Of a DNA stretch of 64,000 bases, positions 33,037-41,163 are shown piece after piece (position 1 is the stretch's first letter; every line of letters begins with the position of its first letter). Source of the DNA: Halogeometricum rufum. GTDB lineage: Archaea > Halobacteriota > Halobacteria > Halobacteriales > Haloferacaceae. The position numbers were made by a program, and so were the translations under genes. The DNA is taken from assembly GCF_900112175.1 (NCBI RefSeq), contig NZ_FOYT01000003.1:124001-188000 (forward strand), read 5' to 3'. Below the pieces are notes generated by a model. That model was given only the letters and a program-made list of their open reading frames with translations, was not told where the DNA came from and ran no database searches.

Positions 33037-33924
33037 TCAGGCCGTCGGTCGAACCTCGTCCGAGGACTGCGGCCCGGAACCGCGTGAACCCGAGACGACC
33101 GGCCAGACGACGACGAGGACGACGGCCAAGACGACGGTGAGGAAGTTTCCCGACACCGGCGTCTCCACCAGCATCGTGGGCGCGTTGCCGACGGCGTGAA
33201 CGCCGACGGCGACGAGGAGGTTCCCCGTCCGGTGGTAGACCAGCGCGAACAGCAGTCCCATCAGGAACAGCATCCCGAGACTGACGAGGAGCGCGTCGAG
33301 CGGGAACCCCTGATAGAGCCGGTTGGGGACGTGCAGAAGCGAGAACACCGCCTGCGACCCCACGAGTGCGAGCAGGAAGCCGCGCCTGCGGTGCCGGAGC
33401 TTCAGCACCAGTTGGTCGAGCAACACGGCGCGGTAGAGCACCTCCTCGAACAGCGCGTTTCCGAACAACTGAGCGACGAGGAGTCCCAGCACGGCACCGA
33501 CGCCGGCCGTCGACCAGAGGGGGTCGAGCGCGACCGACCCGGTCTGGACGTACGCCACCGCCGCGCCGACGACCTGAATCGTCGCCCAGAGCCCGGCGGT
33601 GACCGCCGCCGCGAGCGGGAGTTTCGAGCGTTCCAGCCCGAGGTCACGGAGGCGCAGTCCGCCGACGAGTATCAGCAGACCCACCAAGACGAGCAGGACG
33701 TTCACGGCGTTCACCAGGAGCGTGGGACCCACCAGCCCGCCGGTGGCGACGAAGACGGGCCTGAACACCGTCTCGAGGAACCACTCGCTCCGGAAGACGA
33801 CCAGATTGAACGCCGCGCTCAGAACGACTTCGACGGCGAGGACGGCGGCGAGGAGGCGCCAACTGATCACCCGCCGGTCGGACAGGTCGACCGCCACGTG
33901 GGGGATTCGGACGTTTCGGTTCAT
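33037..33924 (-). CDS. CPBP-family intramembrane protease (third copy)
   Basis: A 295-aa membrane protein with about eight helices. CPBP motifs: NALFEEVLYRAVLLDQL (near residue 155; E-E-x3-R), FSLLHVPNRLYQG (near 200, histidine) and VGVHAVGNAPTM (near 240, H-x3-N). A short cytoplasmic tail ends the protein. It is unrelated in detail to the CPBP proteins at 18875 and 31330. Convergent with the membrane gene at 32345. Function unknown. Confidence 0.87.
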   Translation of the reverse strand: MNRNVRIPHVAVDLSDRRVISWRLLAAVLAVEVVLSAAFNLVVFRSEWFLETVFRPVFVATGGLVGPTLLVNAVNVLLVLVGLLILVGGLRLRDLGLERSKLPLAAAVTAGLWATIQVVGAAVAYVQTGSVALDPLWSTAGVGAVLGLLVAQLFGNALFEEVLYRAVLLDQLVLKLRHRRRGFLLALVGSQAVFSLLHVPNRLYQGFPLDALLVSLGMLFLMGLLFALVYHRTGNLLVAVGVHAVGNAPTMLVETPVSGNFLTVVLAVVLVVVWPVVSGSRGSGPQSSDEVRPTA

Positions 33925-34052
33925 GTGAGACGATACGCGAGCGAGCGAGGTAACGGCAGTCGCTGGTTCTCAGTTCGCTGGAGACGGAGGCGCGTCCCAC
34001 ACGCGTCGTGTCCCCGCGGCACCGTTCCTATCCGATGGCGATGACCGCCACC

Positions 34053-34061
34053 GTTTATATC
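34053..34061 (+). promoter_or_regulatory. TATA box of the tandem universal stress protein gene
   Basis: GTTTATATC lies about 32-40 nt before the ATG at 34093 and is the clearest TATA box in this part of the window. It supports the 34093 start with a very short leader. Confidence 0.6.
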
Positions 34062-34092
34062 TAGACGTGTTCGATACGTGAGTAGAACGACG

Positions 34093-34986
34093 ATGTACGA
34101 CACCATTCTCATCCCGACGGACGGTAGCGAGCACGCGGTTCGCGCGGCCGAACACGGCCGATACCTCGCGCGACTGTTCGACGCGACAGTACACGTCGTC
34201 AACGTCGCGGACGTGCAGGCGGCGGCCGGCGTGTTCGGCGCCGGCGGCGTGGACGAGGAGTTCATGTCGCGACTGGACGCGAAGGGCGAGGAGGCTATCG
34301 AAGCGGTCGAAGACGCCCTCGCGGACGCCGACTCCGTAGAGACGGCAATCGTCAGAGGCGACCCCAGAGAGGCGATACTGGAGTACGCCGAGAAGCACGA
34401 CGTCGAACTCCTCGCGATGGGAACGCACGGCCGAACCGGACTGAGCCGGTACATCACCGGGAGCGTGACGGAACACGTGGTTCGAACGGCCGAGGTACCC
34501 GTCCTCACGGTTCGAGCGACCGACCGGAGCGAAGTCGTCGACGGCTACGACGAGATTCTCGTGCCGACGGACGGGAGCGAACCGGCGAGTGCGGCGGTCG
34601 AACACGCCATCGCCATCGCGCAGAAGGCCGGCGCGCGCGTCCACGCGGTGAACGTGGTGGACGTGGGCAACGTGACGGCCAGTCCGACGTACACGCTCCC
34701 CTCGGAGGTGATAGCGGAGCTAGAGGAGAACGGGCAGACGATGACGGAGGGCATCGCCTCGCAGGCCCGCGCGGCCGGACTCGACGCCGTCACCGAGGTC
34801 CGTGAAGGGTTCGCGGCGCGAACGCTCCTCGACTACGCCGAGGAGAACGACGTCGACGCGATAGCGATGGGGACGGCAGGGCGGACGGGGCTCGACCGAT
34901 ACCTGCTCGGGAGTACGACCGAACGCGTCATCAGACACTCGGACGTGCCCGTGCTGGCGGTCAACGCCCGAGAACGCTCGGACTGA
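34093..34986 (+). CDS. Tandem universal stress protein (two UspA domains)
   Basis: A 297-aa protein made of two UspA domains: residues 1-143 (MYDTILIPTDGSEHAVRAA ... GTHGRTGLSRYITGSVTEHV) and 150-297 (DEILVPTDGSEPASAAVEHA ... GTAGRTGLDRYLLGSTTERV). Both keep the G-x2-G-x9-G-[ST] ATP-binding pattern. Roles in the family range from ATP binding to stress tolerance and regulation of transporters. No operon partner; the next gene is on the other strand. Confidence 0.92.
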   Translation: MYDTILIPTDGSEHAVRAAEHGRYLARLFDATVHVVNVADVQAAAGVFGAGGVDEEFMSRLDAKGEEAIEAVEDALADADSVETAIVRGDPREAILEYAEKHDVELLAMGTHGRTGLSRYITGSVTEHVVRTAEVPVLTVRATDRSEVVDGYDEILVPTDGSEPASAAVEHAIAIAQKAGARVHAVNVVDVGNVTASPTYTLPSEVIAELEENGQTMTEGIASQARAAGLDAVTEVREGFAARTLLDYAEENDVDAIAMGTAGRTGLDRYLLGSTTERVIRHSDVPVLAVNARERSD

Positions 34987-35007
34987 GTCGTCGAATCGGC
35001 ACTCCGC

Positions 35008-35442
35008 TCAGTTCGTGCGCTCGTCGCGGGGGGCGCCCGGGAAACGTCCCCCGAACTGGTCGGCGCACGGGCGGTGAGAGACGCGCAGTTCCATCTCGCC
35101 GCAGGAGTCGATGGAGATGACGACGTCCTCGACGACGCGGGCGTACTCGCTGGCGTGCTTCCCGGAGCGACGGATGCGCGTCCGCTCTTCGACCAGACCC
35201 GCGTCGGTGAGTTGGTCGAGTTTCCGGTACGCCGTCGAGAGCGGGAGGTCGCACGCCTCCGAAATCTCGTTCGTGGACAGCGCTTCGTCGCTGGTCGCGT
35301 CGAGAATCGCGCGGGACCCGGCGTCGTTGAACGCGTCGAGGAGGTCCTGAATCGCGTCCTCGTCCCGAACCACCGTCTCCTCGGTGGACGACTGTCCGTC
35401 GGCGAACTGAACTGACGAGGGGACCATCGGTGACTGGCTCAT
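35008..35442 (-). CDS. Winged-helix transcriptional regulator (ArsR-like)
   Basis: A 144-aa DNA-binding protein. The winged helix lies at about residues 33-100 (LLDAFNDAGSRAILDATSDE, then LSTNEISEACDLPLSTAYRK and LDQLTDAGLVEERTRI). The C-terminal part (EYARVVEDVVISIDSCGEME) is a short beta module, with two cysteines (S-C-G, P-C-A) that could bind metal or sense redox. Its TATA (CTTATAAACC on the minus strand) is near 35500-35510. The divergent neighbour upstream is a second regulator. Target unknown. Confidence 0.85.
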   Translation of the reverse strand: MSQSPMVPSSVQFADGQSSTEETVVRDEDAIQDLLDAFNDAGSRAILDATSDEALSTNEISEACDLPLSTAYRKLDQLTDAGLVEERTRIRRSGKHASEYARVVEDVVISIDSCGEMELRVSHRPCADQFGGRFPGAPRDERTN

Positions 35443-35538
35443 ACCTACTGCTGATGCGGTACAGTGAGAGTAACGGACCGCCCCAACATCCGGGGAGGTT
35501 TATAAGCTCCACCCGGGCGTGCCGTTCTCGAACCGCCG

Positions 35539-36174
35539 CTACAAGATGTCCGTGAACAGTTTCGACTGCGCGGCAGAGAGATGCTCGGCGAACGTCGACG
35601 GGGAGATGCCGAGTGCCGCCGCAACCTCCGTCGCGTTGGCTCGCCGCGGCCGTTCGAAGTACCCCATCTGGTGTGCCGTTTCGAGCACTTCGAGCTGTCG
35701 CGAAGTGAGTTTGCTCCGGTCGACGAAGACGCTGTCCCGGCTCTGTTCGCCCGCCGGCGAGCGAACGAACCGCTTGATGTCGACGTCGGGAAACCGCTCG
35801 CGGAGTTCCGCGACGACGTCCCGGAGTTCCTCGTAGTCCGCGGCGTGGAAGACGAGCGTCAACTCCCCGTCCTGTGCGACGTACCGGGCGACCGGACACC
35901 CGAACTGCCCGAGGCACTCACACGGGCACGTCACGCCGTCGTCGTGCGTGAACCGGTATCGGTTCGTGCCCCCGTGCGAGAACACCGGCGTGAGGTCCGC
36001 CTCGGCGTCGCAGTCCGCGTCGACAGAGAACTCGGTCACGCTCTCGTCGTCGCCGGACGGCGTCACGTTCGTCGTCACCGAGTCGATAGTCGTCTCGGCG
36101 GTGTTCGAGAGTTCGACTATCGGACAGATGTCGGGCGTCGTGAACGCCACCGTCGCACGGATTCCAGTGGGCAT
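35539..36174 (-). CDS. Bacterio-opsin-activator-type HTH regulator with cysteine cluster
   Basis: A 211-aa regulator with a C-terminal HTH_10 domain (about residues 157-208: LTSRQLEVLETAHQMGYFE, then ATEVAAALGISPSTFAEHL). The N-terminal sensor half has ICPIVELSNTAETTIDSV and, near residue 82, a dense cysteine cluster TCPCECLGQFGCPV, which suggests binding of a metal, Fe-S cluster or redox signal. The ATG at 36174 (MPTGIRATVAF) matches related haloarchaeal proteins. It precedes no obvious target operon; autoregulation or control of neighbouring stress genes is possible. Confidence 0.87.
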   Translation of the reverse strand: MPTGIRATVAFTTPDICPIVELSNTAETTIDSVTTNVTPSGDDESVTEFSVDADCDAEADLTPVFSHGGTNRYRFTHDDGVTCPCECLGQFGCPVARYVAQDGELTLVFHAADYEELRDVVAELRERFPDVDIKRFVRSPAGEQSRDSVFVDRSKLTSRQLEVLETAHQMGYFERPRRANATEVAAALGISPSTFAEHLSAAQSKLFTDIL

Positions 36175-36249
36175 CGACGCTGAGAGCTTCGTCGAGCACT
36201 CACTTGAACCCACAGGTGGCGAACGGGGACCGCGACCGGACGGAGTCTC

Positions 36250-36699
36250 CTACTCCCGTTCGACCTCGACCCGGCGGCCGCTCAGTTCGTCCGGTTCGAG
36301 CTGATAGAGCTGGACGTCGAGGTTGCGCTTCGATTCGCCCCATATCTCGAACAGGGGGCGCTTGGCCTCGCCGTACTGTTCGACGTGCTCGACGGTCAAC
36401 TCGTCCTTCGATATCTCTTCCAGCGTCCCGATGGCGACGACGCTCCGGTAGACGGGTTCGGCCTCCTCGTACACGACGAGTCGAGCCTTCGGCGAGGAGG
36501 CGAGAAATTCCCGCTTCTCGCTCTGCGGCGTCGAGACGAGTCGGAGATAGAAGCGACGCGTCTCGGAGTCGTAGCCGTAGGAGATGGGAATCGAATACGG
36601 GTCGTCGTCCCGCGCCAGCGCCAACACGCCCGTCTCGTGACGGGCGAGTAGCGCGTCCGTCTCCTCACGGGAAAGTCCGGTCTCCTGGTCCAGCGTCAT
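36250..36699 (-). CDS. Pyridoxamine 5'-phosphate oxidase-family FMN-binding protein
   Basis: A 149-aa split-barrel protein. The family pattern is visible: LSREETDALLARHETGVLAL, then DDPYSIPISYGYDSETRRFY, EKREFLASSPKARLVVYE and YRSVVAIGTLEEI. Such haloarchaeal proteins bind FMN or F420 and are often called general stress or nitroreductase-like, but the substrate is unknown. Transcribed alone; its start at 36699 is followed upstream by AT-rich sequence. Confidence 0.85.
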   Translation of the reverse strand: MTLDQETGLSREETDALLARHETGVLALARDDDPYSIPISYGYDSETRRFYLRLVSTPQSEKREFLASSPKARLVVYEEAEPVYRSVVAIGTLEEISKDELTVEHVEQYGEAKRPLFEIWGESKRNLDVQLYQLEPDELSGRRVEVERE

Positions 36700-36821
36700 G
36701 CTCTTGTATGACGTGAGACGGGAGGTGAACTAATACCTGTCTGTGGGCGGCCGCGGTCGCGTCGTGCCGAAATCGACCACTCCGGCCGGTCGAGACGGTC
36801 ACGCGTGCGTGTTTCGGAGGG

Positions 36822-36992
36822 CTACGGACAGTCGGTCGAAGAGACGACCGTGAACGCGTCGCTCGTGACCGGGGCTCCGCAGAGGACGCACCCACGTTCG
36901 ACGAGCGCGGTTTTCATGGAGTCGTTCACCTCCAGCGCCTCGTCGCACTCCGGGCAGCGGAAGGTGTAGTCCCCGTCGTTTTCGCAACTCAT
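36822..36992 (-). CDS. 56-aa zinc-ribbon protein (DUF7560-like)
   Basis: A short ORF: MSCENDGDYTFRCPECDEAL, then a helix (EVNDSMKTALVERG) and CVLCGAPV. The two C-x2-C pairs (C13/C16 and C35/C38) form a zinc ribbon. This layout resembles small haloarchaeal zinc-ribbon proteins I know as DUF7560. The ATG has GGAG 8 nt upstream, and TTTATTA (minus strand, 37017-37023) about 25 nt before it serves as TATA. Function unknown. Confidence 0.8.
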   Translation of the reverse strand: MSCENDGDYTFRCPECDEALEVNDSMKTALVERGCVLCGAPVTSDAFTVVSSTDCP

Positions 36993-37154
36993 CACGTTCA
37001 CTCCTGCGTAGTCCAGTAATAAAGGGTATCCTATTTTTCCGAGCTGGTGAGAACACGTGCTGACGTGTTCGTCTGCGGGCGACGCCGGGACGAGGCGGGG
37101 AGACGCGAAACACGGGGGAATCTATTAGGGCCGTAGATACCATCGTCTCGGTGG

Positions 37155-38573
37155 ATGAGCGAACCAGAGACGGGAGGCGATTCGACGGCGGAGGGGCCGC
37201 CCGGTTCGACCGCCGAGACGGTGGACGAGGCAACCATCTACGACGACGAACTCGAACTGGAGCGGACCATCGACCTTCGCGGCGGCATCGCCATCGGCGT
37301 GGGGACGATGATCGGTGCCGGCATCTTCGTGTTCCCCGGCCTCGCGGCGGGACGTGCCGGACCCGCCGCCGCCGTCTCGTTCGCGCTCGGAGCCGTCGTC
37401 GCCCTCCTCGTCGCGCTCCCGACGTCAGAGCTGGCGACGGCGATGCCCCAGAGCGGCGGCGGCTACTACTTCATCTCCCGCGGGATGGGAACCGCCTACG
37501 GCGCGGTGGTGGGGCTGAGCCTGTGGCTGGGGCTGGTGTTCGCCTCGGCGTTCTACCTCGTCGGCTTCGGGCAGTACGCCGCGGCGATACTGGCGGAAGT
37601 CGGTATCGACGTCGGCGCGGGGATACTCGCACCCGCGCTGGCCGTCCTCGTCGGGGTGGCGCTGACCGCGTCGAGCATCGTCGGCACCGAGAACACGGCG
37701 AAACTCCAGAACGTCATCGTGGGCCTCCTACTCGGTATCCTGTCGGTGTTTCTCGTCTACGGCGGACTCGACACGCTCGGGTTCTTCGGCCGACAGACCG
37801 TCCCCGAGGCGTTCGCCCCGTTCGGCGTCTTCCCCATCCTGACGACGACGGCGTTCGTGTTCACCGCCTACCTCGGCTTCGCGCAGGTGGCAACCGTCGC
37901 CGGCGACATCAAGCGCCCGGGTCGGAACCTCCCGCTGGCGATGATCGGGTCCGTGGTCCTCGTCGCGGTGTTCAACGTCGTCACCGTGCTGGTCGCCACC
38001 AGCGCGTTCGGGAGCGGGCGACTGGCCGCCTTCGGCGAAACCGCCCTCGTCGAAGTCGCGCGGAGTTACGTCGGCATCGGCGGCGCGGTGATCATTCTCA
38101 TCGCCGGCCTGCTGGCGACCGTCTCCAGCGCGAACGCGTCGATTCTGAGTTCGTCGCGCGCGCTGTACGCGCTCAGCCGCGACGCGATCGTTCCCTCGAA
38201 GGCCGGGACGCTCAACCGAAAGTACAACACGCCGCACGTGGCCCTGAGCCTCGCGGGGGGGCCGGTGCTCTTCCTGGTGGTGTTCGGTCCCGTCGAGGTG
38301 CTGGCGGAGGTTGCGTCGTTCCTCCACCTCCTGATGTACGGGCTGATGTGCGTCACGCTCGTCGTCCTCCGGCGGCAGTCGCCCGAGTGGTACGACCCCG
38401 ACTATCGCATCCCGGGCTACCCCGCGTTGCCGATACTCGGCGCGGTCGCCAGTTTCGCCCTCCTCGCACTCATGCAACCGCTGTCGCAGGCCATCGGAGT
38501 GGCCGTCATGCTCGCGGCCGCGGTATGGCAACGGTTCTATGCCGCGGACGTCGAACTGAGAGGTGTGCTCTAA
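37155..38573 (+). CDS. APC-family amino-acid permease
   Basis: A 472-aa transporter of the amino acid-polyamine-organocation family with 12 predicted helices. Helix 1 has the family signature [20 protein letters not shown] (about residues 46-65), followed by [13 protein letters not shown] (near 98) and [20 protein letters not shown] (near 240). The N-terminal 35 residues are acidic and cytoplasmic. The gene for a universal stress protein starts 2 nt after the stop, so they form an operon; Usp proteins often accompany haloarchaeal APC carriers, possibly as regulators. Substrate not determinable. Confidence 0.9.
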   Translation: MSEPETGGDSTAEGPPGSTAETVDEATIYDDELELERTIDLRGGIAIGVGTMIGAGIFVFPGLAAGRAGPAAAVSFALGAVVALLVALPTSELATAMPQSGGGYYFISRGMGTAYGAVVGLSLWLGLVFASAFYLVGFGQYAAAILAEVGIDVGAGILAPALAVLVGVALTASSIVGTENTAKLQNVIVGLLLGILSVFLVYGGLDTLGFFGRQTVPEAFAPFGVFPILTTTAFVFTAYLGFAQVATVAGDIKRPGRNLPLAMIGSVVLVAVFNVVTVLVATSAFGSGRLAAFGETALVEVARSYVGIGGAVIILIAGLLATVSSANASILSSSRALYALSRDAIVPSKAGTLNRKYNTPHVALSLAGGPVLFLVVFGPVEVLAEVASFLHLLMYGLMCVTLVVLRRQSPEWYDPDYRIPGYPALPILGAVASFALLALMQPLSQAIGVAVMLAAAVWQRFYAADVELRGVL

Positions 38574-38575
38574 CG

Positions 38576-39361
38576 ATGACCGAACGCATCGACACCGGGG
38601 AAGGACTGACCGTTCTCGTCCCCGTCCGGACGTTCGAAGGCGAACAGGTCCCGACCGCGCTGGTGGAACTGCTCACGGCGGCGTCGATTCCGGTCGTGTT
38701 GCTGGGCTACCACGTCATCCCCGAACAGACCGCGCCCGAACAGGCGCGCGAGCAGTTCGGCGAACAGGCGCGGGCGGAGCTAGACGACCTGGCCGACGCG
38801 TTTCGCGAGACGGACGGCACAGTCGAGACGCGGTTCGTCTTCACGCGAGACCCGACGCAGACGTTCGAACGCGTCGCCGTCGACGAGCGAGTCGACGCGA
38901 TTCTGTTGCTCAACCCCGCGCCGAGCGTCGACAGAATCTTCGTCCCGCTCAGCGCGGGAATCAACACCGACCGAATCACCGCGTTCGCCTCCGCGCTGGC
39001 GGTCGGTTCGGACGTCACGGTGAGGCTGGTCCACGTCGCCGACTCCGAGGAGGCGCGCCCGGCGGGTGACCGACTGCTCGAGGAGGCGGCCGACGCCCTC
39101 TCTGCGAACGGCGTCCCGCCAGACGCCATCGAGCGAACCGTGGCGGTGAGTCAGGCACCCCTGCAGGCGCTGAGCGAGATGGCGTCCGACGACACGGACC
39201 TCATCGTCCTCGGCGAGAGCCAGCCCACGGTGCGAGAACTCGTCTTCGGCGAACCGTCGGAGCGACTCGCGGAGCGAACGCTCGCGCCGGTCCTCGTCGT
39301 GCGGCGACTCCCGGCCGTCGAGTCGGCGGACGGGACGGCCGAGGAGTCGAAAGACGAGTGA
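38576..39361 (+). CDS. Universal stress protein, permease-linked
   Basis: A 261-aa protein with two degenerate UspA-like halves. The first (TVLVPVRTFEGEQVPTALVE) resembles Usp strand 1 without the ATP-binding loop. The second (RIFVPLSAGINTDRITAFAS ... LIVLGESQPTVRELVFGEPS) keeps the G-[EQ]-S...G-x-P-S tail of the fold. The start lies 2 nt after the permease stop (TAACGATG), so translation is coupled. A regulatory role for the amino-acid permease is likely but inferred. Confidence 0.85.
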   Translation: MTERIDTGEGLTVLVPVRTFEGEQVPTALVELLTAASIPVVLLGYHVIPEQTAPEQAREQFGEQARAELDDLADAFRETDGTVETRFVFTRDPTQTFERVAVDERVDAILLLNPAPSVDRIFVPLSAGINTDRITAFASALAVGSDVTVRLVHVADSEEARPAGDRLLEEAADALSANGVPPDAIERTVAVSQAPLQALSEMASDDTDLIVLGESQPTVRELVFGEPSERLAERTLAPVLVVRRLPAVESADGTAEESKDE

Positions 39362-39450
39362 GCGACGGGCGGGGAGCGAACCCCCAGCGGTGACGCCCTT
39401 GGAGTCGGCTCGGCCGTGCGAGGAGCTCTCACCGAGTAGGAATCGACCCG

Positions 39451-39460
39451 AAAGATTATT
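39451..39460 (+). promoter_or_regulatory. TATA box of the halocyanin gene
   Basis: AAAGATTATT lies about 28 nt before the ATG at 39484 and fits a leaderless transcript from that ATG. Confidence 0.45.
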
Positions 39461-39483
39461 GACATGGTGAGGGACCACTACGC

Positions 39484-40086
39484 ATGGACGGGAACCCGAC
39501 CACCATGTCGCGACGGGGGTTCGTGCGAACCGCGGGCGGTGTGGCCGCACTGAGCGCCGCCGCGGGAACCGCGACGGCACAGGAGGGACAGCGCCACACG
39601 GTCGATATGACGGACGAACTGGTGTTCGACCCGGATGCGATCACCGTCGCGCCGGGCGACACGGTGGTCTGGGAGAACGTCGGAACCATCGGTCACTCCG
39701 TCACTGCGTACGAGGACGACATCCCCGGGGAGGCCGAATACTGGGCCTCGGGGGGATTCGACTCCGAAGACGCGGCCAGGAGGGCCTACTCGTCCGGTGA
39801 CCCCGACAGCGGCGACGTCGGCGGCGGCGAGACGTACGAGCACACGTTCGAGGTCGAGGGCACGCACGAGTACTTCTGCATCCCCCACGAATCCGTCGGG
39901 ATGCTCGGGAGCGTGACCGTCCAACCGGGCGGGGCGACCGAAGCGTCGGGCCCGGAGGTCCCGCAAGTTCCGGATTCGGCTCGAACGCTGGCCATCGCGA
40001 CGGGCATCGCTCTGGTGAGCGTCATCGCCCTCGCGTACTTCTTCGTGAAGTACGGCGGCGACTACGAGGTCGGCGACGAGGAGTAG
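39484..40086 (+). CDS. Halocyanin-like blue copper protein, Tat-exported
   Basis: A 200-aa type 1 copper protein, an electron carrier at the outer face of the membrane. It has a Tat signal (SRRGFVRTAGGVAALSAAAG, residues 9-28), a plastocyanin-like domain (about 38-152) with copper ligands H in TIGHSVTAY, and C, H and M in EYFCIPHESVGM, and a C-terminal transmembrane anchor (LAIATGIALVSVIALAYFFV). It may donate electrons to a ba3-type oxidase like the one encoded at 47872-50395. A TATA element 28 nt before the ATG suits a leaderless mRNA. Confidence 0.9.
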   Translation: MDGNPTTMSRRGFVRTAGGVAALSAAAGTATAQEGQRHTVDMTDELVFDPDAITVAPGDTVVWENVGTIGHSVTAYEDDIPGEAEYWASGGFDSEDAARRAYSSGDPDSGDVGGGETYEHTFEVEGTHEYFCIPHESVGMLGSVTVQPGGATEASGPEVPQVPDSARTLAIATGIALVSVIALAYFFVKYGGDYEVGDEE

Positions 40087-40159
40087 TCTGCCCCCCACCG
40101 TCGGACCCCCACGGTGCGACGGGCACACTTTACTCGTCGGACCCTGTTGGGCCGGATAG

Positions 40160-41077
40160 ATGCTGGTCGAACTGGGAGGGTTCGTCGTCGGTCTGGTCGT
40201 CCTCCTCGTGGGTGCCGACAGGACGGTCCGGGCGGCGGCCGAACTCGCCCTCTACTACGGCGTCTCGAGCTTCTTCATCGGTGTGACTGTCGTCTCCATC
40301 GGAACGTCGGTGCCGGAGATGACCACCTCGCTGTACGCCGCCTACTACGGCGCCGGCGACATCGTCGTGGGGAACATCGTCGGGTCGGAGACGGCACAGA
40401 TAACGGTGGGAATCGGCGTCGTCGCCCTCGTCGCGCCGATCGTCGCCGAACGGAAGAACGTGCTCGTCTACGGGGGCGCGATGCTGCTGTCGATGATAAT
40501 CATGATTCTCACCCTCGAAGACGGAATCACGCGGTCGGAGGGGTTCCTGATGATGCTGGCGTACGCCATCTTCGTCCACGACCTCTACTCGAGCGAGGGG
40601 GGCGAAGAGATAACCGAGGAGGTCATAGAGGAGGAGGAACCGCCGAAGCGGACGATTCCGTGGATACTGTTCGGACTCCTGCTGGTCGTGGGCGGCGGGC
40701 ATCTGATGGTGACGAACGGCATCGCAGTCGCGACGGTCGTCGGGATTCCGCCCTACCTCGTCGGAATTCTGACCGGACTGGGCACGACGACACCGGAGAT
40801 AGCCGTCGCGGGCGTCGCCGCCAGAGACGGCGAAGAGGGCATCTCGGTCGGGTCGTTGCTCGGGAGCAACATCACCGACCCGGTGTTCTCTCTGGGCATC
40901 GGCGCACTCGTCGCCGACGTGACCCTGAGCGACCCCGAGGCGGTGCTACCGTCGGTCGGCTACATGTTGACCGTCTCGCTCGTGGTCCTCGCGGTGCTGT
41001 ACTGGCGGCGGGGTATCGACCGGCGCGCGGCGGTCGGCTGTCTGCTCCTGTACCTCCCGTCGTTCGTCGTCCTCTGA
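40160..41077 (+). CDS. Sodium/calcium exchanger (CaCA family)
   Basis: A 305-aa exchanger with about 10 helices. The two inverted alpha repeats are clear: alpha-1 VVSIGTSVPEMTTSLYAAYY with GNIVGSETAQI, and alpha-2 LTGLGTTTPEIAVAGVAARD with GSLLGSNITDPVFSLGIG. The acidic residues in S-V-P-E and T-T-P-E are the ion-binding glutamates. The middle loop (SSEGGEEITEEVIEEEEP) is strongly acidic and could sense calcium or salt. Stands alone, 73 nt after halocyanin. Confidence 0.92.
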   Translation: MLVELGGFVVGLVVLLVGADRTVRAAAELALYYGVSSFFIGVTVVSIGTSVPEMTTSLYAAYYGAGDIVVGNIVGSETAQITVGIGVVALVAPIVAERKNVLVYGGAMLLSMIIMILTLEDGITRSEGFLMMLAYAIFVHDLYSSEGGEEITEEVIEEEEPPKRTIPWILFGLLLVVGGGHLMVTNGIAVATVVGIPPYLVGILTGLGTTTPEIAVAGVAARDGEEGISVGSLLGSNITDPVFSLGIGALVADVTLSDPEAVLPSVGYMLTVSLVVLAVLYWRRGIDRRAAVGCLLLYLPSFVVL

Positions 41078-41163
41078 CCCTCCGTCGAAAAATGCGAACC
41101 GGCGTTCGGCGACCGCGCCGGCGTTTTGCCCCCGAGGCCCCCGTCAGGAGTCGTCCGGCCCGG

